Shown here one piece after another: positions 42,562 to 51,478 of a stretch of 64,000 bases of DNA (position 1 is its first letter; each line of letters starts with the position of its first letter). Both the position numbers and the translations under genes were made by a program. The notes under the pieces are model-generated. The model was not told the origin of the DNA. It was given only the letters and a program-made list of their open reading frames with translations, and did not search any database. Origin of the DNA: Methylobacterium dankookense (GTDB taxonomy: Bacteria; Pseudomonadota; Alphaproteobacteria; Rhizobiales; Beijerinckiaceae); the NCBI RefSeq assembly GCF_902141855.1, contig NZ_CABFVH010000009.1, positions 62,001 through 126,000 of the forward strand, read 5' to 3'.

Positions 42562-43032
42562 TCAGGCTCCGTCGATCGTTCCCCGGAAAGCCCGGATGGC
42601 CTCCGGGAAGCGGTCCCGGATCCGCTCGGCGGCCCGGATCGCCGATCGCGCGTCCTGAACGCGGAAGCTGTTGTAGTTCTTTCGCGCCACGTGCCGGAAC
42701 CGGTGCGTCTCATCTACCGCGGCGGCAAGGTCGGCATCCAGAATGGCCGGCCGGTCGTTCGGTATGGGTCGGCTGACGCGGCGGATGAGGTCCGCGTGAT
42801 AGGATGCTCCGGTCGGCTTCTCCTCGCCGAGCATCTCCAGGATCCGCTCCAGCGCAGCTTCCAGCGACGTGTGGCCGGCCTGCATTGCCTGCATCAGAGC
42901 CATCCGGGCCTTGTAGGCGTCGAGATGCTCCCCCTCGAACCCGCCGGCCCGGTCGATCTCGACGGCCCGCGAGAAGTGCTCGACCGCCCAGTTCACGTCA
43001 TCGAGGATCTCGATCCAGCGCGCATCGCTCAT
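42562..43032 (-). CDS. HEPN-family protein, likely toxin of a HEPN/MNT pair
   Basis: The 156-residue all-helical protein (WIEILDDVNWAVEHFSRAVE, then LDAYKARMALMQAMQAGHTS) carries a FRHVARKNYNSFRV segment. That aligns with the Rx4-6H RNase motif region of HEPN toxins. The expected His after the second Arg appears as Lys-Asn here, so RNase activity is uncertain. Its start overlaps the stop of the nucleotidyltransferase gene (ATGA), the usual order in MNT/HEPN modules. In such modules the MNT partner AMPylates or otherwise blocks the HEPN protein. Confidence 0.72.
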   Translation of the reverse strand: MSDARWIEILDDVNWAVEHFSRAVEIDRAGGFEGEHLDAYKARMALMQAMQAGHTSLEAALERILEMLGEEKPTGASYHADLIRRVSRPIPNDRPAILDADLAAAVDETHRFRHVARKNYNSFRVQDARSAIRAAERIRDRFPEAIRAFRGTIDGA

Positions 43033-43355
43033 GCGAGGATCCGTGCTTCCGGCAGGATCTGGGCGCGGAAGGGTTCGGTGCACCACGCGATCGGCCGAAT
43101 GTCGGCCGCGATTCCTTCGGCCGCGCAGGCCGCCTCGGCGAAGCGCCAGGCCGCCGCTTCAGCCTCGGCCGGGAAATCGACGAGGAGGTCGACATCGCTG
43201 TCGAAGCGCATCGCGCCCCGCCCCGCCGACCCGTAGAGGAGATAGCGACCGCCCGCCTCTCGCGCGTGCCGTCGCAGACGCTCCGAGAGGACGGCGACCG
43301 CCTCCGTCCGACGCCGGGCCTCGTCGCGCTTCCGGTCGCGAAGTGTCCGGATCAT
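43029..43355 (-). CDS. MNT-type nucleotidyltransferase antitoxin
   Basis: The 108-residue product shows the minimal nucleotidyltransferase signature LLYGSAGRGAMRFDSDVDLL followed by VDF: the GSxxxG motif and the paired Asp residues of pol-beta-type enzymes. The N-terminal 40 residues are a basic helix. With the overlapping HEPN gene it forms a two-gene module that probably regulates the toxin by nucleotide transfer. The start lies 28 bp from the rimO stop on the same strand. Confidence 0.8.
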   Translation of the reverse strand: MIRTLRDRKRDEARRRTEAVAVLSERLRRHAREAGGRYLLYGSAGRGAMRFDSDVDLLVDFPAEAEAAAWRFAEAACAAEGIAADIRPIAWCTEPFRAQILPEARILA

Positions 43356-43383
43356 CGTGGCATCCCCGACCCTGGAGACGCCC

Positions 43384-44730
43384 TTATACCACGCTGCCGC
43401 GCAGGTCGTAGGCGTCGGCGTCCTCGATCTTCACGGTGACGATGTCGCCCGGCCGCACCGGACGGCGGAAGGCGGCGTGGACGCTGCCGTCGATCTCGGG
43501 CGCGTCGTACTTGGTGCGCCCGACCGCGACGTTGCCGCCGACCGAATCGATGATCACCGGCAGGCGCCTGCCCACCTTCTGCTTCTGCAGCCGCAGGGAC
43601 ACGCCCTGCTGCACCTCCATGAAGCGGCGCTTGCGCTCGGCCTGCACCTCCGGCGGCACCGCCTCGGCAAGGTCGTTGGCGGGGGCGCCCTTCACCGGCT
43701 CGTAGGTGAAGCAGCCGACCCGCTCCAGCTTCGCCTCGCGGATCCAGGCGAGCAGCTCCTCGAACTCGGCCTCGGTCTCGCCGGGGAAGCCGACGATGAA
43801 GGTCGAGCGGATGGCGAGATCCGGGCAGGTCTCGCGCCAGCGCCGGATGCGCTCGAGCTGGCGTTCCTGGTTGCCGGGGCGCCGCATCCGCTTGAGCACG
43901 GACGGGCTCGCATGCTGCAGCGGCATGTCGAGATAGGGAAGCACCTTGCCCTCGGCCATCAGCGGGATGACCTCATCCACGTGCGGGTAGGGATAGACGT
44001 AGTGCAGCCGCACCCAGGCCCCGAGCTCGCCGAGCTCCTTGGCGAGGTCGTAGAAGCGGGCGCGCACCGCGCGGTCGCGCCAGGGGCTCGCGGCGTAGCG
44101 GGTGTCGATCCCGTAGGCGCTGGTATCCTGCGAGACGACGAGGAGCTCCTTCACGCCCGCCTTCACCAGCTTCTCGGCCTCGCGCAGCACGTCGCCGGCC
44201 GGCCGGCTGACGAGATCGCCGCGGAGCGAGGGGATGATGCAGAAGGTGCAACGGTTGTTGCAGCCCTCCGAGATCTTCAGATAGGCGTAGTGCCGCGGCG
44301 TGAGCTTCACGCCCTGCGGCGGGATCAGGTCGAGGAACGGATCGTGGGCCGGCGGCACCGCCTCGTGCACGGCCGCCACCACCGATTCGTAGGCCTGCGG
44401 CCCCGTGACGGCGAGCAGGTTCGGGTACTTCTCGCGGATCTCCTCCGGCTGCGCGCCCATGCAGCCGGTGACGATGACCCGGCCGTTCTCCGCCATCGCG
44501 TCGCCGATCGCCTGCAGCGACTCGGCCTTGGCCGAATCGAGGAAGCCGCAGGTGTTGACGATGACGACATCCGCCCCGTCATGCTTGCGCGCCAGCTCGT
44601 ACCCCTCCGCCCGCAGATGCGTCAGGATCCGCTCGGAATCGACGAGCGCCTTGGGGCAGCCGAGCGAGACGAAGGAGATGCGCGGCGCGCTGGCCTTCGC
44701 GGCGGGGGCAGGGGAGGCGGTGGCGGTCAT
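43384..44730 (-). CDS. rimO: Ribosomal protein S12 methylthiotransferase RimO
   Basis: The 448-residue radical-SAM enzyme adds a methylthio group to Asp of ribosomal protein S12. The N-terminal UPF0004 domain contains [37 protein letters not shown] and [14 protein letters not shown], the three Cys of its auxiliary cluster. The radical-SAM cluster is in [19 protein letters not shown] (CxxxCxxC). The C-terminal TRAM domain closes it. ATG 44730 gives an Ala-rich leader of about 15 residues. The enzyme is cytoplasmic. Confidence 0.96.
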   Translation of the reverse strand: MTATASPAPAAKASAPRISFVSLGCPKALVDSERILTHLRAEGYELARKHDGADVVIVNTCGFLDSAKAESLQAIGDAMAENGRVIVTGCMGAQPEEIREKYPNLLAVTGPQAYESVVAAVHEAVPPAHDPFLDLIPPQGVKLTPRHYAYLKISEGCNNRCTFCIIPSLRGDLVSRPAGDVLREAEKLVKAGVKELLVVSQDTSAYGIDTRYAASPWRDRAVRARFYDLAKELGELGAWVRLHYVYPYPHVDEVIPLMAEGKVLPYLDMPLQHASPSVLKRMRRPGNQERQLERIRRWRETCPDLAIRSTFIVGFPGETEAEFEELLAWIREAKLERVGCFTYEPVKGAPANDLAEAVPPEVQAERKRRFMEVQQGVSLRLQKQKVGRRLPVIIDSVGGNVAVGRTKYDAPEIDGSVHAAFRRPVRPGDIVTVKIEDADAYDLRGSVV

Positions 44731-45025
44731 GGTCGTCCAATGGCGCCGCGTTCCGCGGGGCCGGACGGGCCCGCGCCGCTTACGCGTGAGGGAAATTCGG
44801 AGAATCGGGCGTCCCTATACAGAAATCGGCCGCCCGTTGCGAGCCCGGCCCCCGCATGGGCCGCGCCCGCAGCCGGGGACACGCTGCGACGGCGCGCCGC
44901 GTGTCTCCGGCAGGGCAGGGCGGCGATCTCCCGGCTTCCCCCGCGGCATCGCCTGTGCGAGGCGTTCTCCCAAGCGGTTGCCGGACGCCGGAACAGGCCC
45001 CGCGTGAGAACGAGACGCCAAGCGC

Positions 45026-46417
45026 ATGTGGACCCGTGAGATCCCGTTCTGCGATCCCGCCGCGGCGGCAGCGCGGCTGCGGCACCTGCCGGGGCTCGCC
45101 TTCCTCGACAGCGCGATGCAGCACGAGACGCTCGGCCGGTACTCGATCGCCGCCGCCGACCCGTTCGCGCGCTTCCGCTTCCGCGACGGCCAGGCCAGCC
45201 TTGACGGGCATCCGGTGCCGGGCGGCCCCATCGAGGCGCTCCGCGCCGCGCTCGCCCCCTGGCGGCTCGACCCCGAATCCGGCACGACCTTCCCGGGCGG
45301 GGCCATCGGCTACTTCGCCTACGACCTCGGCCAAGCGCTGGAGCGCGTCGCCCAGCCGGTCCGCCGGGCCGGGCTCACCGACGCCATGGCCTTCAACCTC
45401 TACGACACGGTGCTGGTGATCGACCACGCCGCCGGCACCTGCCGCCTCGTCGCCACCGGCTTTCCGGAGACGGGAGCCGCGGCGCGCGAATCGCGCGCGG
45501 CTGCGCGCCTCGCCGCCTTCGCCGACCTGCTGGGGCAGGGGCCTCCGCCCGAGATTTCCGCGAACGGCCCTGCCCCGGCCCTGCACTGGCGCTCGAACTT
45601 CACCCGGGCCGGCTACGAGGCGGCGGTCGAGCGGGTGCGCGACTACATCCGCGCCGGCGACATCTACCAGGCCAACATCGCGCAGCGCTTCAGCGCGGAC
45701 CTGCCCGCGGGCTTCGACGGCTTCACCTTCTATCGCCGCCTGCGCGAGACCAACCCCGCCACCTTCGGCGCCTATCTCGCCTTCGAGGGCCTGACGGTGG
45801 CGTCGAGCTCGCCCGAGCGCTTCCTGAAGCTCGACGGACGGGCGGTCGAGACGCGGCCGATCAAGGGCACGGCCCGGCGCGTGGCCGATCCGGAGGCGGA
45901 CCGGGCGATCGCCCTGGCGCTCCAGCAGAACCCGAAGGAGCGCGCCGAGAACATCATGATCGTGGACCTCCTGCGCAACGACCTCTCCCGGGTCTGCGAG
46001 CCGCACAGCGTGCAGGTTCCGGTCCTGTGCGGGCTGGAATCCTACGCTGGTGTTCACCATCTGGTCTCGGTGGTGACGGGCACCCTCCGCCGGGAGCTCG
46101 ACGCCCTCGACCTCGTCGCCGCCACCTTTCCGGGGGGATCGATCACCGGGGCTCCGAAGATCCGCGCCATGGACATCATCACCGAGATCGAGGGCGATGC
46201 GCGCGAGCTCTATTGCGGCGCCATCGGCCGGATCGGCTTCGACGGTGCCCTCGACACCTCGATCGCCATCCGCACCGTCGTCCTCGACGGCCGCACGGCC
46301 GTGCTCCAGGCCGGCGGCGGCATCACCCTGCTCTCCGAGCCGGGCCCCGAATACGACGAGACCCTGACCAAGGCCGCGCGGGTGTTCCAGGCCTTCGAGA
46401 AGGATGAGCCGGCGTGA
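45026..46417 (+). CDS. pabB: Aminodeoxychorismate synthase component I
   Basis: The 463-residue enzyme converts chorismate to 4-amino-4-deoxychorismate for folate. The chorismate-binding domain is clear: FTRAGYEAAVERVRDYIRAG, DIYQANIAQRFSADL, RPIKGTARRVADPEADRAIA, and FPGGSITGAPKIRAMDIITE. The Lys in PIKGT is the PabB-type residue, whereas TrpE has PIAGT, so this is PabB rather than anthranilate synthase. It leads a pabB-pabA-pabC cluster. The start follows a 295-bp gap after rimO, which probably contains both promoters. Confidence 0.93.
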   Translation: MWTREIPFCDPAAAAARLRHLPGLAFLDSAMQHETLGRYSIAAADPFARFRFRDGQASLDGHPVPGGPIEALRAALAPWRLDPESGTTFPGGAIGYFAYDLGQALERVAQPVRRAGLTDAMAFNLYDTVLVIDHAAGTCRLVATGFPETGAAARESRAAARLAAFADLLGQGPPPEISANGPAPALHWRSNFTRAGYEAAVERVRDYIRAGDIYQANIAQRFSADLPAGFDGFTFYRRLRETNPATFGAYLAFEGLTVASSSPERFLKLDGRAVETRPIKGTARRVADPEADRAIALALQQNPKERAENIMIVDLLRNDLSRVCEPHSVQVPVLCGLESYAGVHHLVSVVTGTLRRELDALDLVAATFPGGSITGAPKIRAMDIITEIEGDARELYCGAIGRIGFDGALDTSIAIRTVVLDGRTAVLQAGGGITLLSEPGPEYDETLTKAARVFQAFEKDEPA

Positions 46418-46508
46418 GCCCCGCACCCGTCACGATCCCGAACGGTCGAGACCTTTCGCGGGCCCGGGGCACGGCGTTGGGCTTCCGGAACGGACAGGCG
46501 TCGCAGCC

Positions 46509-47123
46509 ATGATCCTCGTGCTCGACAATTACGACTCGTTCGTCTTCAACGTCGTCCGCTACCTGGAGGAGCTTGGCGAGACGGTCAGGGTCGTGCGCAA
46601 CGACGCCCTCGACGTGCCCGGCATCCGCGCGCTCGAGCCGGACGCCCTCGTGGTCTCGCCCGGCCCCTGCACGCCCACGGAAGCGGGCATCTCGCTGCCG
46701 GCGATCCGCGAGCTGTCCGGGCAGGTGCCGATCCTCGGCGTCTGCCTCGGCCACCAGGCGATCGGCGCCGCCTTCGGCGGACGGGTCGAGCGGGCGCTCC
46801 GCCCGCTGCACGGCCAGGCGACCCCCGTCAGCCACGAGGGCGCGCGCCTGTTCCGCGGCCTGCCCGCGCCGATGCAGGTCGGGCGCTACCACTCCCTCGT
46901 GGTGAAGCCGGAGCCGGGCATGGAGCGGCACCTCTCGGTCGACGCCGTGTCCTCGGAGGGCGAGGTGATGGCCCTGTCGCACCGGGAGCACCCGACCTAC
47001 GGCATCCAGTTCCACCCCGAATCCGTGCTGACCGAGGACGGCCATGCCATCTTCGCGAACTTCCTGAGGCTCGCCCGCGCGTGGCGGGCGGACGCGCGGC
47101 AGGCCAGCGATGCTGTGGCGTGA
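46509..47123 (+). CDS. pabA: Glutamine amidotransferase PabA/TrpG type
   Basis: The 204-residue class I glutaminase supplies ammonia to PabB. The active site is GVCLGHQAIGAAFGG (Cys), with His and Glu in YGIQFHPESVLTEDG. The N-terminus ILVLDNYDSFVFNVVRYLEE is typical. It lies between pabB and the class IV aminotransferase, whose start it overlaps by 14 bp, so the three genes are one operon. It could also serve TrpE, but the location favours folate. Confidence 0.93.
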   Translation: MILVLDNYDSFVFNVVRYLEELGETVRVVRNDALDVPGIRALEPDALVVSPGPCTPTEAGISLPAIRELSGQVPILGVCLGHQAIGAAFGGRVERALRPLHGQATPVSHEGARLFRGLPAPMQVGRYHSLVVKPEPGMERHLSVDAVSSEGEVMALSHREHPTYGIQFHPESVLTEDGHAIFANFLRLARAWRADARQASDAVA

Positions 47124-47961
47124 CGGCAGCCTCCAGACCGGCACGCATGCGCCCTTCGACCTGACCGACCGTGGCCTGTGCCTCGGCGACGGCCTGTTCG
47201 ACACCGCCCTCGCCCTCGACGGACGCGTGGCCTTCGAGGACGCGCATGTCGCCCGCCTCGTCGCCGGCGCGGAGAGCCTCGGCTTCCGCCTCGATCCGGC
47301 GACGGCGCGGACGGCGATGCGGGCGCTGGCAGCGACCGGCCCGCGCCTCGCGATCCGGACCACGGCGACCCGTGGATCCGGCCCGCGCGGATTGAGGCCG
47401 CCCGCCGAGCCGTGCCCAGTGCTCTACGCGACCGCCGCGGCGAGTTCCGCCGCCCTCGCCTTCGCGCCTCTGAGCCTGTGGCCGACGCAGATCGCCCGCA
47501 ACGAGACCTCGCCCGCCGCCCGGCTGAAGACGCTCGGCTATCTCGACGCCGTGCTCGCCGCGCGCGACGCCGCCGCTTCGGGCTTCGACGAGGCCCTGTT
47601 TTGCAACACGCGCGGCCACGTCGCCTGTGCCGGCACCGGCAACCTGTTCGGGATCTTCGCAGACCGCCTGGTCACGCCGCCGCTCGCGGACGGCGTGCTG
47701 GCGGGCATCGTCCGCGCCGAGATCCTGGGCCTCGCGCCGCGGCTGGGCCTGCGCGTCGAGGAGCGGTCCCTGCCGCTCGACGCGTTTCTGCGGGCCGATG
47801 CGGTCTTCCTGACGAACTCCCTGCGCCTGCTCGCGCCGGTCCGCGCGGTCGGCACGACGCCCTTCGCGAGCGTGGACCATCCCGGCCTCGGCCGCCTGAT
47901 CGACGCGCTGCGCACCCGCGTCGCGGAGAGCTGCGGGGTCGCGGAACCCGCGGTGGCATGA
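47110..47961 (+). CDS. pabC: Aminodeoxychorismate lyase-like class IV aminotransferase
   Basis: The 283-residue PLP enzyme is expected to release 4-aminobenzoate from aminodeoxychorismate. Markers are FDLTDRGLCLGDGLFDTALA, SPAARLKTLGYLDAVLAARD with the Schiff-base Lys, and FDEALFCNTRGHVACAGTGN with the fold-type IV phosphate region. The location behind pabBA supports PabC; a branched-chain or D-amino-acid transaminase is the family alternative. Its stop overlaps the start of the DoxX-like gene. Confidence 0.88.
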   Translation: MLWRDGSLQTGTHAPFDLTDRGLCLGDGLFDTALALDGRVAFEDAHVARLVAGAESLGFRLDPATARTAMRALAATGPRLAIRTTATRGSGPRGLRPPAEPCPVLYATAAASSAALAFAPLSLWPTQIARNETSPAARLKTLGYLDAVLAARDAAASGFDEALFCNTRGHVACAGTGNLFGIFADRLVTPPLADGVLAGIVRAEILGLAPRLGLRVEERSLPLDAFLRADAVFLTNSLRLLAPVRAVGTTPFASVDHPGLGRLIDALRTRVAESCGVAEPAVA

Positions 47962-48419
47962 CGGGGGCGGCGAGGGCGCCGGAGCGTGGCCGCGCCCGGC
48001 TGCGCGGCGCGCTCGCCCTCCTCTATGGGGGCGTCGGCGCCGCGCATCTCCTGCGTCCCGAGCTTCTGATGCCGATCATGCCCGGCTGGGTGCCGGAGCC
48101 GCGGCTCGTCATTCTCGCCACGGGCCTGTGCGAGATCGCGGGCGCGGCGGCCCTGCTCGGGCAGCGCTGGCGCAGGGCCGCCGCGGCCGGGCTCGCCCTC
48201 TATGCGGCCTGCGTCTACCCGGCCAACCTGAAGCACGCGCTGGAGCACGTCTCCGTGCCGGGTATCCCGGATTCCTGGTGGTATCACGGGCCGCGCCTGG
48301 CCTTTCAGCCGGTCCTGATCTGGGCGGCGCCCTATGCGGGCGGGCTGATCGACTGGCCGTTCCGGACGAAGCGGCCTCCGAATTCGGCAGAGCCTGATCT
48401 TCGCGATCGGATCCGTTGA
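47958..48419 (+). CDS. DoxX-like membrane protein
   Basis: The 153-residue protein has four predicted helices: LRGALALLYGGVGAAHLLRP, LVILATGLCEIAGAAALLGQ, AAAAGLALYAACVYPANLKH and RLAFQPVLIWAAPYAGGLID. The pattern EIAGAAALL with PANLKHAL matches DoxX-like small membrane proteins as I recall them. It is translationally coupled to pabC (ATGA). A link to folate synthesis is not evident. Confidence 0.75.
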   Translation: MTGAARAPERGRARLRGALALLYGGVGAAHLLRPELLMPIMPGWVPEPRLVILATGLCEIAGAAALLGQRWRRAAAAGLALYAACVYPANLKHALEHVSVPGIPDSWWYHGPRLAFQPVLIWAAPYAGGLIDWPFRTKRPPNSAEPDLRDRIR

Positions 48420-48566
48420 CTTTCCCAGAAACGGCGCAACATTCGTTGACCATGATATGGACGTGCGCGGGTGCGTAGGTCGACAGGCTTGCGATAATCC
48501 GGTCCTGATCCATCCCCATCTTCGGAGTTGCACGGGCTCAGCCCATCGTTCCGCAGGATCACCGCT

Positions 48567-48670
48567 GGAGCCGTTCCCGATCGCGCTGCAATCGGGAGCG
48601 GCTCCCAGTCTTCGTTCCAATGCGCTCTCCTGCGCCGAACCGGCATCCACTTCGGCGGAGAGCGCTCCAG
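48567..48670. repeat. Bipartite palindromic repeat, family A copy 4
   Basis: A diverged copy with GGAGCCGTTCCCGATCGCG and GCGGCTCC arms, then TGCGCTCTCCTGCGCCGAA and GGCGGAGAGCGCTCC. Compensating changes keep stems paired (AGAG/CTCT became GGAG/CTCC), which argues for selection on the hairpin. Confidence 0.75.
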
Positions 48671-48682
48671 GCAGGAAGCCCG

Positions 48683-48889
48683 ATGCCGAAACGCCGCGTC
48701 TCGAAGCCTCCGGCACAGGCGATGCAGCGCGATCCGGACCATCGACCGGAGCAGGGCGATGTCGAGCGCGCGATCGCGTCAGCGCTCGACCACCTGAAGC
48801 CGAGAGCCAGAGACGGGCAGGGCGCGAAGGCCTCCACGCCCGGCACGGGGAAGGCGGTCCGCAAGCCGCGTCCGGACCCGGAGCGATAG
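48683..48889 (+). CDS. Small basic hypothetical protein (68 aa)
   Basis: The 68-residue product starts MPKRRVSKPPAQAMQRDPDH and ends with STPGTGKAVRKPRPDPER. It is charged and Pro-rich, with a short central helix (DVERAIASALDHLKPR). An AGGAAG lies before the ATG. It follows family A copy 4 by 13 bp and converges on mazG. It may be a small nucleic-acid-binding or disordered protein. Not recognised. Confidence 0.5.
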   Translation: MPKRRVSKPPAQAMQRDPDHRPEQGDVERAIASALDHLKPRARDGQGAKASTPGTGKAVRKPRPDPER

Positions 48890-48899
48890 GGCCGCCCTC

Positions 48900-49736
48900 T
48901 CAGGCGCCGCGCTCCGCCCGCTTCGCGGCGAGCCAGGCCGCCTCCATCGCCGCCAGGTCGCTGTCGGCCAGGGTCGATCCCGCCGCCTCCAGCCGGCTTG
49001 CCATGGCGGCGAAGCGCCGCTCGAACTTGGCGTTGCCGGCGCGCAGGGCCGCCTCCGGGTCGACGCCGGCATGGCGGGCGAGGTTGGCGACGGAGAACAG
49101 GAGATCGCCGATCTCCTCGGCGAGCTCCGTCCTGTCTCCCGAGGCAAGCGCCTGCTCCACCTCCTCGGTCTCCTCGCGCACCTTGGCGACGACCTGGACC
49201 GCGTCGGCCCAGTCGAAGCCGTAGCCGGCCGCCCGCCGCGAGATCTTCTCGGCGCGGGTGAGGGCAGGGAGCGCCTGCGCCACGGATCCCAGGGGACCCG
49301 GCTCGGCCGCCTGCCTGCCCGAGGCGGCCTTCACCCGCCGCTCCTCCGCCTTGACCGTCTCCCAGAGCGCCTTGACCGCCTCGGGATCCCGAATCGGCGC
49401 ATCCGCGGGCAGGAGGTTTCCGTCCGCGTCGAACACGTGCGGGTGGCGCCGGATCAGCTTGGCGGCGAGCCCCCGCGCCACGTCCTCGAAGCCGAAGGCG
49501 CCGGCCTCCTCCGCCATGCGCGCGTGGAAGATCACTTGGAGCAGCAGGTCGCCGAGTTCGTCCCGCAGGTCGTCCAGGTCGTCGCGCGCAATCGCGTCGG
49601 CCACCTCGTAGGCCTCCTCCAGCGTGTAGGGCCCGATGCTGGCGAAGGTCTGCGCGACGTCCCAGGCGCAGCCGCGGCGGGGATCGCGCAGCTGTTCCAT
49701 CAGCCGCAGCAGGGTCCGCATCGGCGTATCGGTCAT
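48900..49736 (-). CDS. mazG: Nucleoside triphosphate pyrophosphohydrolase MazG
   Basis: The 278-residue protein has two MazG domains: LEEAYEVADAIARDDLDDLR with DELGDLLLQVIFHARMAEEA (EExxE-x12-ExxD metal site), and a second EETEEVEQALASGDRTELAE with EIGDLLFSVANLARHAGVDP. It hydrolyses non-canonical NTPs, and in E. coli also lowers ppGpp levels. The ATG at 49736 matches the family start; an upstream ATG is possible. Its promoter region borders the iteron array. Confidence 0.94.
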   Translation of the reverse strand: MTDTPMRTLLRLMEQLRDPRRGCAWDVAQTFASIGPYTLEEAYEVADAIARDDLDDLRDELGDLLLQVIFHARMAEEAGAFGFEDVARGLAAKLIRRHPHVFDADGNLLPADAPIRDPEAVKALWETVKAEERRVKAASGRQAAEPGPLGSVAQALPALTRAEKISRRAAGYGFDWADAVQVVAKVREETEEVEQALASGDRTELAEEIGDLLFSVANLARHAGVDPEAALRAGNAKFERRFAAMASRLEAAGSTLADSDLAAMEAAWLAAKRAERGA

Positions 49737-50332
49737 CGGGGGCTCCGGGTCGGGATTGGGGACAAGTCCCTTAAATTCCCTATATTCCATTTGGAAGAAG
49801 AGGGGATCAGGATCGTTCGGCACGACGAACGCGAGGCACTGCGCCTTAGGAGAACTATCAGTAAGGATTCTCAGAGAGTCAGTTCAGCAGGTTATATGGC
49901 GCAGCGATTCCGCCTTGTCTCCCCGTGGCTTGAGGCCTGTCCGCGCATCGGACTCTGCGTGGATCCGCATGGAACTCTGCGCAGGCTCGCATCGGATTCT
50001 GCGCGGGCCTCGTCGCCCGGCGTATCGGACTCTGCGCGGATCCGCATCGGATTCGGCGCGGGAAACGCCTGCATCCGGTGCACAATGGGGACAATCGGCC
50101 ATCGCCGGGGCGTATCGAACTCTGCGCAGCTGGCGCGGCCCGGAAGCCAGGCCGTATCGAACTCTGCGCGGCCGGGGAGGGGGCGCGTCCCTGACCCCGC
50201 CCCGCGTCGATCCCGAACCTCTCCCGCCCCCCTGCCCCGGCCGGCCCGGGACCGAGCGCCAAAGCGTGGATTCCCGGGATAACGCCCCCCGCCCGGCTCC
50301 CCCGGCGCGACTCCGGGCCCCCGAATCGTGGC
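49737..50332. other. Putative iteron-type replication origin region
   Basis: A 596-bp gene-free stretch between mazG and repA. The left part (49770-49900) is locally AT-rich (CCTATATTCCATTTGG and nearby) and includes CGTTCG-N6-CGAACG near 49815-49831. The middle (49945-50171) holds seven iterons. The right part is GC-rich. A clear DnaA box was not found; the nearest is a poor match at about 50273-50281 (CCGGGATAA). The arrangement of AT-rich DNA, iterons and repA is the plan of iteron plasmid origins. Confidence 0.65.
49945..50171. repeat. Seven 18-bp iterons upstream of repA
   Basis: The consensus is G(C/T)ATCG(G/A)A(C/T)TCTGCGC(G/A)G. Copies start at 49945, 49967, 49989, 50022, 50044, 50112 and 50154, so the start-to-start steps are 22, 22, 33, 22, 68 and 42 bp. 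A 22-bp step keeps sites on the same face of the helix, as expected for initiator binding. Each copy differs from the consensus by at most two bases. All are in the same orientation as repA. Confidence 0.85.
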
Positions 50333-51478
50333 ATGCAGATCCATTCGGGCGCTCCTCGCCCACGGAACCGACGTGACCTCGTGACGGGCATCGAGCAGAA
50401 GCTGGCCGGCATCCGCGACGCCGACCTCCTCCAGGAGGTCGAGGCGGCGCGCGGCGGCTTCCTGTTCGCCCAGATCGTCGAGCACATCCTGCACCGCCAG
50501 CGCGAGCGCGACGCGACCCGCACGGCGGAGAGCGCGGAGGCCGAGCGGCGGGCGCGGCTCGGGCGCGACCAGCGCCGGCGCGACGCGGTGCGCCTCGTCA
50601 TCGAGACCCAGCCCACGGGCCCGGAGAACCTGCAGCACATCCATTCGGTGCTGGCGCTCTGCGGCCTGCCCTACCGGGATCCGGGCGCGTCGCGCGAGTT
50701 CAGCCGCACCTACGGGCGCAACTCGCTGAGCCTGACGGCCGGGCGCCTCAAGAACCCCGAGACCGGGGCCTGGGAGCCGCAGGGGCTGCCCTACGGGCCG
50801 AAGGCGCGGCTGGTGCTCCTGCACCTCTGCACCGAGGCCGTGCGCCAGCGCAGCCCCACCGTGCAGGTGGCGGATTCGCTCTCGGGCTTCATGCGCGAGA
50901 TGGGCTTCGCGGTCACCGGGGGCGAGCGCGGCACCATCCGGCAGTTCAAGGAGCAGGTGCACCGGCTCGCCGCCTGCGCCATGCAGATCGGCCTCTGGGA
51001 CGGGCAGGGCGAGGCCAGCACCCTCAACGTGCCGCCCTTCCGCAGCCTCGACCTCTGGCGCCCGCAGGGCGAGGGCGAGTGGTCGCGCACCGTGCAGTTC
51101 CACCAGGATTTCTACGACAGCCTGATCCGGCACGCGCTCCCCGTCGACGTGCGGGCCGCCCGCGCCTTCTCGGGCTCGGCGCGCAAGCTCGATCTGCTGT
51201 TCTGGGTCGGCTACCGCCTGCGCGCCCTGCAGCGGCCGCTGCGGCTGACCTGGGAGAACCTGCACGGCCAGTTCGGGGCGGAGAATGCCAGCATCCGCAG
51301 CTTCCGCCAGGCCTTCAAGGCCGATCTCGCCCATCTCTGCGAGGTCTTCCCGAAGCTGCCCCTCAGCCTCGACGAGGGCGGCCTCGTGCTGCAGCCGGCC
51401 GATCCCGGCGCCCTGCTCGTTCCCCCGCGGCAGGGAATACGGAATTCCGCCAAGCAGGGAATGAAGCTCCGGGCCTGA
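50333..51478 (+). CDS. repA: RepA_C-family plasmid-type replication initiator
   Basis: The 381-residue protein resembles plasmid RepA proteins of the RepA_C (PF04796) type. The match runs over QGLPYGPKARLVLLHLCTEA, DSLSGFMREMGFAVTGGERG, IRQFKEQVHRLAACAMQIGL, HQDFYDSLIRHALPVDVRAA, SARKLDLLFWVGYRLRALQR and LTWENLHGQFGAENASIRSF, ending LSLDEGGLVLQPADP. Such initiators bind iterons through winged-helix domains, open the origin and repress their own promoter. The N-terminal 100 residues are charged helices. The frame is intact. ATG 50333 lacks a good ribosome-binding site; a GTG at 50381 is an alternative. No parAB or mobilisation genes are adjacent. Confidence 0.82.
   Translation: MQIHSGAPRPRNRRDLVTGIEQKLAGIRDADLLQEVEAARGGFLFAQIVEHILHRQRERDATRTAESAEAERRARLGRDQRRRDAVRLVIETQPTGPENLQHIHSVLALCGLPYRDPGASREFSRTYGRNSLSLTAGRLKNPETGAWEPQGLPYGPKARLVLLHLCTEAVRQRSPTVQVADSLSGFMREMGFAVTGGERGTIRQFKEQVHRLAACAMQIGLWDGQGEASTLNVPPFRSLDLWRPQGEGEWSRTVQFHQDFYDSLIRHALPVDVRAARAFSGSARKLDLLFWVGYRLRALQRPLRLTWENLHGQFGAENASIRSFRQAFKADLAHLCEVFPKLPLSLDEGGLVLQPADPGALLVPPRQGIRNSAKQGMKLRA

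Noticed and set aside
49945..50171. CRISPR interpretation of the 18-bp repeats
   Set aside because: Spacers are only 4-15 bp for most steps, repeats are short, and no cas genes are present. Iterons explain the array better.
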